This document shows positions 15,316 to 24,793 of a stretch of 64,000 nucleotides of DNA, piece by piece. The position numbers and the translations under genes were made by a program. The notes under the pieces are model-generated. The model did not search any database. It was not told where the DNA came from and saw only the letters and a list, made by a program, of their open reading frames with translations. This DNA is from Shinella sp. CPCC 101442. GTDB taxonomy: Bacteria; Pseudomonadota; Alphaproteobacteria; Rhizobiales; Rhizobiaceae. Positions within the stretch are counted from its first letter, which is position 1; every line of letters begins with the position of its first letter. The DNA lies in assembly GCF_024704725.1 (NCBI RefSeq), contig NZ_JALIQS010000001.1, forward strand, positions 806,001 through 870,000. Direction: 5' to 3'.

Positions 15316-17065
15316 GGCCAAGCCTTTCCGCCGCACCGGCATTCCACAGCGGGTTTTCGATGCGCCGGTAGAGCGAGCGGGTATCCTCCGCCTGCAATTC
15401 ATCGACACCGAAGAGCCGTGCCCTCAAGTTCGCCTTGGCGGCAATGGTCGGAGCGTGAATGAGACTTTCGGCAAAACGCCGGCCGGCTCCGGTCAGCACG
15501 TGCGCCAGGTTTTCGAGGCGCCGATGGAGGATCCTCAACAACGCTGCCTCCTCGGCGAGGCCGTCATGGCCCATGCGTGAGATGACGGAGAAAATCTGGT
15601 TGACGATGGCGTAGTAGGCAAAGCGATCGTGGATATCGGCCTCCGGGAAATAGAGGCCTTCGATCTCTTCCATTTCCGGCACGAGCCGGGCGAGGGATGA
15701 GCGATGCCGTTCCGCGAGGTAGAAGCCCTGATTGTCGCGGTAGTAATAGGCCGAGGGGAAACCGCTCGACAGGTCGAGCAGGCTGTTTTGCTGGTGTGCT
15801 TCAAGCGCGATGCCGAAGTCGTCGTAGAGCGCCAGCAACGGATCGAGCGCATGGTCGAGATAGCGCTCGAACCAGATGGCCGCAACGCGGGGGAGATCCC
15901 ACTCACCGCCCGTCGAAAGCCGGCGAAGAACGGCCTCCAGCAACGAAACCCCGCCCGGCAGCGGATCGGCCGTCAGCGCCGCCAACGTCACGATGCCCCG
16001 GTCGCGACCGGCACGGAACGGGTTTTCGCGCACGATCACCTCGAAGCCGCTTTCGGCCCGGCTGGGCAGGGCGAGCGAGATATGCGCGGGGTCCCGAACG
16101 ATGTGGAAGCCCGGATAACGTCCGGCAATGCCGGCCCGGTCGATGAGCCGCGCGACGGCGATGCCCGCCTTCAGCTCATGCAGCCGGTTGACGCGCAGCG
16201 AATTGGTGATGCGCACCGGAAGCGAAAATTTCAGCATGAAGGGCAGGGCGGCATTGTAGACGGTGCGCACGGAAGACGTCGCGGCAAAGCGCGGACCGCG
16301 CGGACCCAGCGGTCGCAATGCGCCGTCATTGATCAATGCCTGCACAGCCGGGTCGAGCAGCAATGCCTCGGCTTGCAGGGGATGCATGGGGAGGAGGGTT
16401 TCACCCGGGGCAAGCGGCGCATCCGGAGCGAGCGAGCGCACGATGTCCGCCGCGCACCGGCCGATTGCGCTGTCTGCCCGCACGAGGTCGTTCGCCGCCG
16501 CAAAATAGCGTAGCGAGAAGTCGCCGGCGAATTCGGGGGCATAGGTGTCCTGCTGCCAGAAGCTCATGCCTTCGCGACTCTTCGGCGTCGGATGCAGCCA
16601 GTGGCCGTAGGCGATGGCGCGCTCGGCGTCGAGGAAGGTGAAGCTGTCGGCCGCCAGCGGGCGGGCAGCAGCCAGGTTCTCCGCCGTGCCCTGATAGCTT
16701 TGCAGCACGCGCTGCATCAGGCCGAGTTCATAGGCACGCGCACTTTCGCGCCTGCCACCCTCGAAAAGCCGGCCGGCATCCTGGATGAGGAAAGGCAGGG
16801 CACTCATCGGTTCGATGCTGCGCCATTGCGGATCCGCCGCCGGACGTGTCCAGATCGTGCCGAAATGAAGAGGGCCGCAAAGCGAGCGGGAGGAAATTTC
16901 GGCGCGAAGCACGAGGCGCTGGCTGGCCAGCGTCCATTCGATGCATTCGACGCTGCGCAAACCATCGCGATGGGTGGCGGAAACGCCGGGATTGATCTCG
17001 CGAAGGTAGCAGTTCGCAAAACTCTGGAAGGTTGCCGCTTCGGCAGTCTGTTGTACAGAAACCAT
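15299..17065 (-). CDS. asbA: NIS siderophore synthetase, petrobactin-type (AsbA)
   Basis: A 588-residue IucA/IucC-family synthetase, close in length to Bacillus AsbA (about 600). It adenylates citrate and condenses it with spermidine or a spermidine-catecholate arm. Visible family motifs are AYGHWLHPTPKSREGMS (about residue 150, nucleotide-binding HPxxKxxxG region), LPMHPLQAEALLL, ATSSVRTVYN, FMLKFSLPVRITNSLR and the metal/ATP-site stretch ALEAHQQNSLLDL. The ATG at 17065 has AGGTG at a suitable distance. It follows the DUF2218 gene by 90 bases on the same strand and is the first biosynthetic gene of the operon. Assignment as AsbA and not AsbB rests on gene order and on the downstream fusion. 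Confidence 0.92.
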   Translation of the reverse strand: MVSVQQTAEAATFQSFANCYLREINPGVSATHRDGLRSVECIEWTLASQRLVLRAEISSRSLCGPLHFGTIWTRPAADPQWRSIEPMSALPFLIQDAGRLFEGGRRESARAYELGLMQRVLQSYQGTAENLAAARPLAADSFTFLDAERAIAYGHWLHPTPKSREGMSFWQQDTYAPEFAGDFSLRYFAAANDLVRADSAIGRCAADIVRSLAPDAPLAPGETLLPMHPLQAEALLLDPAVQALINDGALRPLGPRGPRFAATSSVRTVYNAALPFMLKFSLPVRITNSLRVNRLHELKAGIAVARLIDRAGIAGRYPGFHIVRDPAHISLALPSRAESGFEVIVRENPFRAGRDRGIVTLAALTADPLPGGVSLLEAVLRRLSTGGEWDLPRVAAIWFERYLDHALDPLLALYDDFGIALEAHQQNSLLDLSSGFPSAYYYRDNQGFYLAERHRSSLARLVPEMEEIEGLYFPEADIHDRFAYYAIVNQIFSVISRMGHDGLAEEAALLRILHRRLENLAHVLTGAGRRFAESLIHAPTIAAKANLRARLFGVDELQAEDTRSLYRRIENPLWNAGAAERLGHALAS

Positions 17066-17155
17066 GGTTCACCTGGAACGCCGGCCGACAGCGCCGCGCA
17101 ATACGGCAAGCCGGCTCGAAATTGAAAACGGGATTTCAGACGACTGGGCGTGCGC

Positions 17156-17443
17156 TCAGGTGACAGCGCGCCAGACAAACGGCGGCGGAGCCTCGCGGAA
17201 GGCGAAGCGCAGGAGGTGATCCTCGATAACGGCCTTGGTATCGCGAAGGCCCTCTTCGTCCGCGGCGGCGACATGGATGTCGAGCCCGTTATCCGCGATG
17301 GTGAGCACCGAGGTGCCGCAGGAAAAGCGGCACTCGCCGCTGGTCTCGCGAAGCGTCACAACGACCTTGTGGGCGAAATGCTTGCAGAGCTGCTGCAGGT
17401 ATTTTGCGCTGTTTTCGGTTTCGAATCGGGTGGTGGCTTCCAT
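17156..17443 (-). CDS. DUF2218 protein, siderophore locus 1
   Basis: A 95-residue cytoplasmic protein with no signal peptide or membrane segment. Visible conserved points are CKHFAHK (about residues 20-26), GECRF (about 37-41) and a C-terminal HLLRFAFRE. AGGAGG stands 7 bases before the ATG. Its biochemical role is unknown. It sits between the receptor gene and asbA, and a paralogue (49049-49330) closes the second iron locus, so both copies are tied to siderophore functions. The paired Cys and His residues could bind metal, which is speculation. Confidence 0.85.
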   Translation of the reverse strand: MEATTRFETENSAKYLQQLCKHFAHKVVVTLRETSGECRFSCGTSVLTIADNGLDIHVAAADEEGLRDTKAVIEDHLLRFAFREAPPPFVWRAVT

Positions 17444-17470
17444 GGAGGGTCCTCCTCTTTCCGATGGTCC

Positions 17471-17499
17471 GTTCCCGGCGGCACCGCGCCGCCGGGAAC
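17471..17499 (-). other. Stem-loop between TonB-receptor and DUF2218 genes
   Basis: A perfect 12-bp stem, GTTCCCGGCGGC (17471-17482) and GCCGCCGGGAAC (17488-17499), with a 5-base loop, 7 bases after the receptor stop. On the minus strand GGACCATCGG follows, not a T-run. It may attenuate read-through into DUF2218 and asb or protect the receptor mRNA. A near-identical arrangement occurs after the second receptor gene (43374-43400). Confidence 0.6.
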
Positions 17500-17506
17500 G
17501 ATGATG

Positions 17507-19834
17507 TCAGAAGGTGGCGCGCAGGCTCACGAGGAACGAGCGACCGGGCTGGTAAAGCGGATCGACCACGCCGAATTCCTGACCGTAGGTCGCGCGATCC
17601 GCATAAACCTCGTTGAAGATGTTCTTCACGTCGGCACGCAGCGTCAGGTTCTTGTGGCTCGGCGGCTTGTATTCGAGATAGGCGTTGAACACCTGGTAGG
17701 CCTTGAAGGGCTTGTAGGCCGGTTCGCCCACCGGCGCCGCGGGCAGCTTGTCATATTTCAGCGCGAATTCGACGTCGCCACCGATCGTGACGCCATAGTC
17801 CGAGAAGGTATGGGCGGCTGCGATGGTAATGATCTCGCCAACAGGCGTCGTCAGATAGGTACCGGTGTCGGAATCCGCCGGCTGTCCATCGATCAGCGAA
17901 TCCGTATTGACGTATTTCACGCGCACGAAACTTTCGTTCCACTCGTAGCCGGCAGCGATGGAGAAACCTTCCGATTCCACATGGCGAGGCGTATAGGCGG
18001 TGCGGTAGCGTGCCGACCGTACATTCTCCATGTCCGTGCGGAAGATGGTGCCTTCAAGCGAGAAGCCGTTGTACTTGGCCTCGAGGCCCACCGTGTAGTT
18101 GTCGGCGGTCGCCGGCTCGGGCTCCGGCAGATACACCCAGTTCGGGTTCATGATGAAGTTTTCCGCAAGCGGGATGCCGGACCACACATGGGAGTAGCCG
18201 GCTTTTGCCGTCAGGAAATCTTCGAGAATGTCGTATTCGCCCGAGATGTTGCCGCTGAGGCCGGCATTGTCGAATTCCTGACCGCCTGTGCCGGTAAACC
18301 ATTGCTGGTCGGCACGGCCGCCAAACGACAGGCGTGCGCGGTCGAACGGCTCCAGGCGAGCCTGCACATAGGCACCAACGTTCTGCGCCTTTTCCACCGC
18401 CGGATCGAAGAGATCATCCAGTTCCGCGCGATCGCTGTAGAAGTCGACGCCCGCCGTCACCGTACCGATGCCGACATGGAAACGGTTTTCAAACTTGCCG
18501 TTAAAAGTCGATGTCATGCCTTCGATCGGATATTTTTCCGGCACGCTGCCGGGCGGCAGGTAAACCGTGGTGCCGACATCGGTCGTGCCATAGGCAAGAA
18601 CAAGCCTCGGATCCCACCAGCCTTCAGGGGTTTCGTCGGTATAGGTCAGGACCGTGTTGTTTCGGTCGAGACTATAGTCGCGGACAACGGGTTCGCCCGG
18701 CTTGCTGCCGTCCGTATGGCGCATGTTGGCGCGGAAGGGCCTGGGTGCATTGTCCTTGATGCCCTCGTGGCTGATCTCGATACGGTCGCCGCTTTCGAAC
18801 TCATAGGCAACCTTGCCGAGGCCGCTCAGGAAGTTCGAACGCGTTCCCAGTACCTTGTCGCCATTGGCATCGGAGAATTCGCCGCCCCTGCTGAAATTGA
18901 GATAGCCGAGATACTCGAAACCCTGGTGGAGGCCGTAGGCGGAAACACCGGTGCCGAAAACACCGCCATTCGAATTGTAGCTGGAGTTGACGAAGCCTCC
19001 GAACCCGTCGCCGTCGAGAAGGTCGCGCGCATCTTTCGTCTCATAGGCGATGGCGCCGCCAAGGGCACCCGGACCGGCATCGGCGGGCGCCACACCCTCA
19101 TCGACACTCACAGCCTTCAGGAGCGCCGGATCGATCAGCGTCGTCGCATTGTGATGGAAAACCTTGTTGTTCTGCCGGCTGCCATCGATCGAGACGGCAA
19201 GGTTGGTTTCCTCGATACCGTTGACATAGACCTTCTGCGACATGGGCAGCGACGAGCCGACCTTGACGCTGGGCTCCTCGCGGAAGACGTCCTGGAGATT
19301 TGACGGGTTCTTGCGTTCGAGATCCTTGGCCGTGATATTGACCTTGCCGACACCGCCCTGACCGTTGCTTTCCCCTTCGACCGTCACCTGCTGCAACGTT
19401 GTCGAGCCATCCTCGACCGAGCCGGTGACGAGCGGCGAAATATGCTTCGGCGTCACGATCGCCGTGCCCTCGGGCGTGATCGAATGGCGCGCTTCCGTAC
19501 CCTCGAGAAGCGCAGCAAGCGCCTGCTCCGGCGTATAGCTGCCCTTGACCGCCCTGGACGTCACGCCTCGCGACGTCGCCGCCGCAAGCGAAACCTGCAG
19601 GCCCGACTGGCGACCGAACGCATTCAAGGCGCTTGCCAGAGACTGCGCCGGAATGTCGAAAGCCACCGTACCGACACGGGCCGTCTTTTCCTGCGCCGCG
19701 GCCGGCTGAAACGCGGCCTGCGGCAGGCTGAAGAGAAGTGCGGCGGCCGTGGAAACCATCAGCTTGGCAAAGAAGACATTGCGAACCCGTGCGCCGGCCC
19801 GCGCGCCGTTCGTTCGATCGATATGCAAACGCAT
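17507..19834 (-). CDS. TonB-dependent siderophore receptor with STN signalling domain
   Basis: A 775-residue outer-membrane receptor. The signal peptide covers about residues 25-48 (KLMVSTAAALLFSLPQAAFQ...AAAQ). An STN (secretin/TonB N-terminal) domain follows at about 55-130 (VAFDIPAQSLASALNAFGRQ; SYTPEQALAALLEGT), the part that talks to FecR. A TonB box and plug then lead into a 22-strand-type barrel ending in a terminal Phe (SLRATF). The ATG at 19834 has GGGGG upstream. Operon position between fecR and asbA makes ferric petrobactin, or a close relative, the likely ligand. With FecI and FecR it forms a surface-signalling unit. Confidence 0.93.
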   Translation of the reverse strand: MRLHIDRTNGARAGARVRNVFFAKLMVSTAAALLFSLPQAAFQPAAAQEKTARVGTVAFDIPAQSLASALNAFGRQSGLQVSLAAATSRGVTSRAVKGSYTPEQALAALLEGTEARHSITPEGTAIVTPKHISPLVTGSVEDGSTTLQQVTVEGESNGQGGVGKVNITAKDLERKNPSNLQDVFREEPSVKVGSSLPMSQKVYVNGIEETNLAVSIDGSRQNNKVFHHNATTLIDPALLKAVSVDEGVAPADAGPGALGGAIAYETKDARDLLDGDGFGGFVNSSYNSNGGVFGTGVSAYGLHQGFEYLGYLNFSRGGEFSDANGDKVLGTRSNFLSGLGKVAYEFESGDRIEISHEGIKDNAPRPFRANMRHTDGSKPGEPVVRDYSLDRNNTVLTYTDETPEGWWDPRLVLAYGTTDVGTTVYLPPGSVPEKYPIEGMTSTFNGKFENRFHVGIGTVTAGVDFYSDRAELDDLFDPAVEKAQNVGAYVQARLEPFDRARLSFGGRADQQWFTGTGGQEFDNAGLSGNISGEYDILEDFLTAKAGYSHVWSGIPLAENFIMNPNWVYLPEPEPATADNYTVGLEAKYNGFSLEGTIFRTDMENVRSARYRTAYTPRHVESEGFSIAAGYEWNESFVRVKYVNTDSLIDGQPADSDTGTYLTTPVGEIITIAAAHTFSDYGVTIGGDVEFALKYDKLPAAPVGEPAYKPFKAYQVFNAYLEYKPPSHKNLTLRADVKNIFNEVYADRATYGQEFGVVDPLYQPGRSFLVSLRATF

Positions 19835-19965
19835 TTTACCCCCGGTGTCATAACCCTTGGACGCGCCGCCCCGGCGCGCGTTCCCGGTGCAATGACGACC
19901 GGCGCCGGAATCTTTTTCACGTCCGGTGCGAATTTCTTGATTTTTTCAGAAAAGTTTTCGTGAGC

Positions 19966-20943
19966 TTAAAAACGCGAGACCACGCGCAGGTAGTCGGACA
20001 CCGTGCGGACCTTCCCGCCCAGGGGCTGGACGAGGGCACGCAAAGCCCGGTCGGGATCGCGCAGGTCATAGAGGCCGGTCACCCGCTGCCGGGCAAGCGC
20101 CCGGTCGGGCAGGCTGATCCAGGCGGGATGGTAACGTTGCAGGCGTGCGACGACGCTTTCCACGGCAACGTCGTTGACGAACAGCAGTCCGTTGCGCCAG
20201 GCCCCGATCTCGCCGACCGGCACGGTCTCATGCAGGATTTCGCCGGTATCGTGATCGACCGTCGCCATATCGCCCGGCGCCATTCCCGTGACCGACGACG
20301 CGACGGCGCCGGAAAGGCCGACGACGCCGCGCGCCAGTTGCACCGTCGTGGAGGAGGGGTCGAGCGCCACATCGAAGGCCGTACCGAGCACGACGACCTT
20401 GGCGCCACCGGCTTTCACGGTAAACGGACGGGCGGCATCATGCGCCACATCGAAGAAAGCCTCGCCTGCGAGCAGGCGCACCCGACGCCCTTCCGCCGTG
20501 ATGTCCACGCCAATCGCGCTTCCGCCCGAGAGATTGACCTCGGTCCCGTCCGCCAGCGTCACCAGGCGGCTTTCGCCCGTTGCCGTCATCACATCCGCCT
20601 GAAGGCGCAGAAGCAGGGCAGGACCGGCGAGAACGACTGCGATCGCCGCAACCGCGGCAAGTGCAACGCCGGCAATCCAGCGACGCCGACGCAGGGCCGG
20701 ATGAGCAACAACGTTTTCAGCAGGCTTTACGGACCAGAGATCGGTGTATTGCGGCTTGACTTCGCCGAGCAGTTGCCACGTGCGCAGGGCCGCCTGCCAT
20801 GCTGCGCGGTTGTCTTCGGAAGCTTCCAGCCACGCATGAAGCCCGCGGACGGCCTCCTGACATTGCGGCTCGTCCTTGAGGCGCAGAAGCCAATCCATGG
20901 CCTCTTCCATCGCGCGCCGCCCGTCTGTGTCATCCCTGATCAA
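19966..20943 (-). CDS. FecR-family anti-sigma/signal transducer
   Basis: About 325 residues. The N-terminal cytoplasmic DUF4880-type region (MEEAMDWLLRLKDEP; FHAWLEAS-like helices, with Trp residues) binds the sigma factor. One membrane helix follows near residue 90 (WIAGVALAAVAAIAVVLAGPALLL), then the periplasmic FecR domain (ESRLVTLADGTEVNLSGGSA; RVRLLAGEAFFDVAHD; VVVLGTAFDV). It transmits receptor occupancy to the ECF sigma factor encoded upstream. Start choice is uncertain: the TTG at 20943 has AGG 7 bases upstream and covers the whole domain, while an ATG at 20910 would shorten it by 11 residues and has a poorer ribosome site. Confidence 0.88.
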   Translation of the reverse strand: MIRDDTDGRRAMEEAMDWLLRLKDEPQCQEAVRGLHAWLEASEDNRAAWQAALRTWQLLGEVKPQYTDLWSVKPAENVVAHPALRRRRWIAGVALAAVAAIAVVLAGPALLLRLQADVMTATGESRLVTLADGTEVNLSGGSAIGVDITAEGRRVRLLAGEAFFDVAHDAARPFTVKAGGAKVVVLGTAFDVALDPSSTTVQLARGVVGLSGAVASSVTGMAPGDMATVDHDTGEILHETVPVGEIGAWRNGLLFVNDVAVESVVARLQRYHPAWISLPDRALARQRVTGLYDLRDPDRALRALVQPLGGKVRTVSDYLRVVSRF

Positions 20944-21046
20944 AATACTACCTGTGCCCCGGCTCCCCGTGCCGTGCGCGAGTTCTAGCCGAATAATCAA
21001 TATCTGCGTAGGGACGATTTAGCCGCGATTTTTTTTCATATCGCCG

Positions 21047-21562
21047 TCATCGCGAGGTTGCATCGGCAAGGCGAAGCGCAATTTCGACAAGTGCGGCCCG
21101 CACATGGCGATGCGCGGTGGCGACCGAGACACCAAGGTGAGCCGCCACCTCCTCCAGCGTATGCCCGCCGAAGCGATGCATTTCGACCGCGACCCGCACA
21201 TCGAGCGGAAAGCCATCGAGCACGTCGCGTATCACCTGCAACTCCTGTGAAACAAGGACGTTTTCTTCCGGTGTCTCGACCGCGCGTGGGATCGACCAAT
21301 AGGGCGGCTCACGGTCGCGCTCCCTCATCTCGATTTTCCGCCGCTTGATGACATCGAAGCAGAGGTTGCGCACGATGCGGTAGAGATAGGCGAGCGTTTG
21401 GCCCGCGGCCGTGCCGGTCGTGTTGGCGGGGCCAAACCGGATGAAGGCATCCTGCACGATATCCTCCGCCGCCTCCCGCGAGCCGAGAATGCGCGTGGCG
21501 TATCGCACCAGAGCGGGCTTGTGGGTGGCGTAAAGCAACGCCGTCGCGTCCCCGTCCTTCAA
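21047..21562 (-). CDS. ECF RNA polymerase sigma factor, FecI-like
   Basis: A 171-residue sigma-70-family factor. Region 2 is visible at about residues 10-75 (YATHKPALVRYATRILGSREAAEDIVQDAF; LYRIVRNLCFDVIKRR) and region 4 at about 110-165 (LDGFPLDVRVAVEMHRFGGHTLEEVAAHLGVSVATAHRHVRAAL). It should direct transcription of the receptor gene, and perhaps of the asb operon, when FecR releases it. The only suitable start is a TTG at 21562 with an AGGT ribosome site, so both fecI and fecR here may begin with TTG. The gap to fecR is about 100 bases. Confidence 0.9.
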   Translation of the reverse strand: MKDGDATALLYATHKPALVRYATRILGSREAAEDIVQDAFIRFGPANTTGTAAGQTLAYLYRIVRNLCFDVIKRRKIEMRERDREPPYWSIPRAVETPEENVLVSQELQVIRDVLDGFPLDVRVAVEMHRFGGHTLEEVAAHLGVSVATAHRHVRAALVEIALRLADATSR

Positions 21563-21641
21563 GACGACCTGTTCCCTCTACTGCTTGCGCCCGCGGCGGA
21601 GTGATGGCGCCGGAGCATGCCTTGCGAGAGATCGCCATAGC

Positions 21642-21659
21642 CTAAGTTGAGAAACTTAG
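21642..21659. promoter_or_regulatory. Palindrome upstream of fecI, candidate iron-regulatory site
   Basis: A perfect 7-bp inverted repeat, CTAAGTT (21642-21648) and AACTTAG (21653-21659), with a 4-base centre, about 80 bases before the fecI start in an AT-rich patch. Size and position suit a Fur-, Mur-, Irr- or RirA-class operator. The bases do not clearly match any consensus I can recall, so only the palindrome is certain. Confidence 0.45.
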
Positions 21660-21792
21660 TCAAGTTTAATAGGTCAACCATGCGGCAGACCCGCTCTGCC
21701 CGCCGCCCGGCCTCGCGCTATCTCACACGGCGACGGCCCCATTGTGGCTAATGAAGGGATGCGCCCGACCTCGTCTCCGGGAGGTCAAGCCG

Positions 21793-23691
21793 TCAGATCG
21801 CAACCTGTTCGCCGAGTTCGACCACCCGGTTGGCGGGCAGTTTGAAATAGTCGGAGGGATCGATGCCGAAATCGGCAAGCGCGATGTAGAGCCGCTCCTG
21901 CCAGCCCGGCAGGCCGACATTGGGCGAGCGCACGAGTACGCGTCGGCCGAGATAGAACGAGGTGTTCATGATCTCGAACTTGAAGCCCTTCTTCCGGCAG
22001 GCGCTGAGGGCCTTGGTGACGTTGGGGTCTTCCATGAAGCCGAAAGTCAGGTCGATCCGCATGAAACGCTCGCTGAGGGTCTGAATCTGGATGCGTTCGG
22101 AATCCGGGACATAGGGCTTGTCCTGCGTCCAGACCGTGAGGATGACGTTCCGCTCATGCAGCACGTGATTGTGCTTGATGTTGTGCAGGAGAACGGCAGG
22201 CGTTCGGTCCGGCACGCTCGTCAGGAAGATGGCCGTCCCCGATACGATCGCGGGCGCATGCTTCGACTTCTTTTCGAGGGCCGCGATGAAATCCGTGAGC
22301 GGAATATCGCTCTGGGCGATCTTGTTCTTGAGGTATCTCGACCCGCGCGTCCAGGTCCACATGACGAGCATGATGGCGACGGCAAGCACGACCGGCACCC
22401 AGCCGCCGTCGTGGATTTTCGTGAGGTTGGCGATCAGGAATACGCCTTCGATCAGGAGCAGCGGCAATAGCAGCAGGCTCGCGGTCACGACCGAATAGCC
22501 CCAGACCTGCCGCAGGAACTGGTGTGCCATCAGCGTCGTCACCACCATCGCACCCGTCACCGAGATGCCATAGGCCGTCGCGAGCGATTCGGAATCGCCG
22601 AAAGAGAAGATGAGCACGATGACCCCGATGAACAGCACGCCGTTGACGGCGGGAACATAGATTTGTCCCGTATTGGTCTCGGAGGTGAACTTGATCATCA
22701 GGCGCGGCAGGAAGCCGAGGTGCACTGCCTGGCGGGCCAATGAGAACGCGCCGGTGATCACCGCCTGGCTGGCGATGATGGTCGCCATGGTGGCGAGGAT
22801 GACGATCGGCAGCAGAGCCCAGTCGGGATAGAGCAGGTAGAACGGGTTCTCGACGGCCTCCGGGTGGGTCAGCACGAGGGCGCCCTGGCCGAGATAGTTG
22901 AGCGCAAGTGCCGGAAAGACGAGGATGAACCACGCCACCTGGATCGGTTTGCGGCCGAAATGGCCAAGATCGGCGTAGAGCGCCTCGGCGCCCGTGACGG
23001 TGAGGAAGACCGCACCGAGCACGATGAGCCCCACAATACCGGCATGCGTAATGAACCAGAGCGCATTCAGCGGATTCAAGGCCTGCAGGATCGTCCAGTT
23101 GTCGCCGATATGGATGAGACCGCCCCAGGCCATCGCAAGGAACCAGACGACCGTGATGGGACCGAAGAATTTCGAAACGGCGGCCGTGCCCTTCGACTGG
23201 ACGAGGAAAAGCCCCACCATGATCGCCGCAGACAGCGGGAGCACATAGTCGGCGAAAGCCGGCGTCACCAGTTTCATGCCTTCCAGCGCCGACATGACGG
23301 AGAGCGCGGGCGTGATCATCGCATCGCCGATGAAGAGAGCCGCCCCGATGACCCCGGCGAAGAACAGCACAGGCATGTAGCTGCCGGATTTCTTCATCAA
23401 CAGCGCCAGCAGCGACAACGTCCCGCCTTCGCCGTCATTGTCGGCGCGCAGCAGGAACAGCACGTATTTGAAGGTGACGATGATGGTGAGCGTCCAGATC
23501 ATCAGCGAGATGAGGCCGATGACGACCTCCTCGCGGATCACGCCGTCGGAGACAAATGGCCGGAGGGCCTCGCGAAAGGCATAGAGCGGGCTCGTGCCGA
23601 TGTCGCCATAGACGACGCCGATCGAGCCGAGGAGAAGAACGAGAAACTTTCGGGTGTCGGTACTGCGATCGTGCGAGGTGGCGTGCGACAC
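21793..23691 (-). CDS. kup: KUP/HAK-family potassium uptake protein
   Basis: A 632-residue K+/H+ symporter of the inner membrane. It begins with [28 protein letters not shown], the hallmark first helix with GDIGTSPLY. About 12 membrane segments fill residues 20-450 ([37 protein letters not shown]), followed by a cytoplasmic tail of about 180 residues. Length is usual for the family. It starts at GTG 23691, with GGAG 11 bases upstream. It forms a cation-transport island with corA and kdp: constitutive, moderate-affinity uptake (Kup) beside inducible high-affinity uptake (Kdp). Confidence 0.95.
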   Translation of the reverse strand: MSHATSHDRSTDTRKFLVLLLGSIGVVYGDIGTSPLYAFREALRPFVSDGVIREEVVIGLISLMIWTLTIIVTFKYVLFLLRADNDGEGGTLSLLALLMKKSGSYMPVLFFAGVIGAALFIGDAMITPALSVMSALEGMKLVTPAFADYVLPLSAAIMVGLFLVQSKGTAAVSKFFGPITVVWFLAMAWGGLIHIGDNWTILQALNPLNALWFITHAGIVGLIVLGAVFLTVTGAEALYADLGHFGRKPIQVAWFILVFPALALNYLGQGALVLTHPEAVENPFYLLYPDWALLPIVILATMATIIASQAVITGAFSLARQAVHLGFLPRLMIKFTSETNTGQIYVPAVNGVLFIGVIVLIFSFGDSESLATAYGISVTGAMVVTTLMAHQFLRQVWGYSVVTASLLLLPLLLIEGVFLIANLTKIHDGGWVPVVLAVAIMLVMWTWTRGSRYLKNKIAQSDIPLTDFIAALEKKSKHAPAIVSGTAIFLTSVPDRTPAVLLHNIKHNHVLHERNVILTVWTQDKPYVPDSERIQIQTLSERFMRIDLTFGFMEDPNVTKALSACRKKGFKFEIMNTSFYLGRRVLVRSPNVGLPGWQERLYIALADFGIDPSDYFKLPANRVVELGEQVAI

Positions 23692-23827
23692 GTTGAAAAC
23701 GTCTCCGGCGTCGGTTTATGCGGTGGCGCGAATATGGTGCAGCGCGAGATGGAACGCAAATCGTGTCTTTGGCTATTCCGTTGCAATGGGCACGTTTCCC
23801 ACCGAAACCACGGTCCAGAGCCGAAAA

Positions 23828-24793
23828 CTAGAGCCAGCCGGCCTTCTTGAAACGCAGGAAGAGGATGGAGCAGGCCACCCCGATGATCCCCAGGACGACA
23901 AAATAGCCATAACGCGTTTGAAGTTCGGGCATGTACTGGAAGTTCATGCCGTAGATACCGGCAATCGCGGTCGGCACGGCGAGGATGGCCGCCCAGGCGG
24001 CCAGTTGCCGCGTGATCGTGCCCTGCCGCTGCTGCTCCAGGAGGTTGCTGGCCTCGAAAACCGATGTGATCACCTCCCTAAGCCCCGACACCATCACTTC
24101 GACACGCCTGATATGGTCGTGCACATCCCGGAAATAGGGTTTGGCATTGTCGTCGATGCAGGGAAGCTCGAGATGGCTGAGCTTGCCGAGCATTTCGGCC
24201 ATCGGCCCCAGCACACGCTGGAAGAGGATGACCTGTCGCCGCATGCGAAACAGCCGGCGGATCTGCTCGCGCTCGAGGAAGGACGCAAGCATGTGCTTTT
24301 CCATCGCCAGCACATTGTCTTCCATTTTCTCGACCATCGGCAGGTATCCGTCGACGATGAAGTCGATGATCGCATGAAGCACATAATCCGGCCCGTGCTC
24401 CAGGAGCTTCGGCGACTGCTCGAGTTGTTCGCGAAGCTCCTTGTGAGCGCGGGCGGAGCCGTGTCTCACCGTGATGATGTGCCGCTTGCCGACGAACATG
24501 CACGTCTCCCCATAGGCGATCTTGTCGCCTTCCAGATGGGCGGTCTTGGCGATCACGAACAATTGGTCGCCATAGATCTCCACTTTGGGCACCTGGCGGC
24601 CATTCAAGGCATCTTCGACGGCGAGGGGATGCAGACCGAACATCGCCTTCAGCTTCGCCATCTCGTCCTCCGACGGTGCGGTCAAGCCGATCCAGACGAA
24701 CTCGTCTTCTGCCGCCACATAGCGCTCTTCGCCAAGTTCGACGGGATTGGCACGGGTTCCGTTCTTATAGGAAAAGGCGGCGACGACGGTCAT
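23828..24793 (-). CDS. corA: CorA-family magnesium/cobalt transporter
   Basis: A 321-residue divalent-cation channel. The cytoplasmic N-terminal two thirds (VWIGLTAPSEDEMAKLKAMFGLHPLAVEDAL; HIITVRHGSARAHKELREQLEQ) are followed by two C-terminal helices (LAAWAAILAVPTAIAGIYGMNF; YFVVLGIIGVACSILFLRF). The invariant YGMNF motif forms the pore loop. I start at the ATG at 24793 (MTVVAAFSYKNG); the open frame to 24883 is not family-like. It is oriented opposite to kdp, with a 310-base intergenic region between them. Confidence 0.93.
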   Translation of the reverse strand: MTVVAAFSYKNGTRANPVELGEERYVAAEDEFVWIGLTAPSEDEMAKLKAMFGLHPLAVEDALNGRQVPKVEIYGDQLFVIAKTAHLEGDKIAYGETCMFVGKRHIITVRHGSARAHKELREQLEQSPKLLEHGPDYVLHAIIDFIVDGYLPMVEKMEDNVLAMEKHMLASFLEREQIRRLFRMRRQVILFQRVLGPMAEMLGKLSHLELPCIDDNAKPYFRDVHDHIRRVEVMVSGLREVITSVFEASNLLEQQRQGTITRQLAAWAAILAVPTAIAGIYGMNFQYMPELQTRYGYFVVLGIIGVACSILFLRFKKAGWL

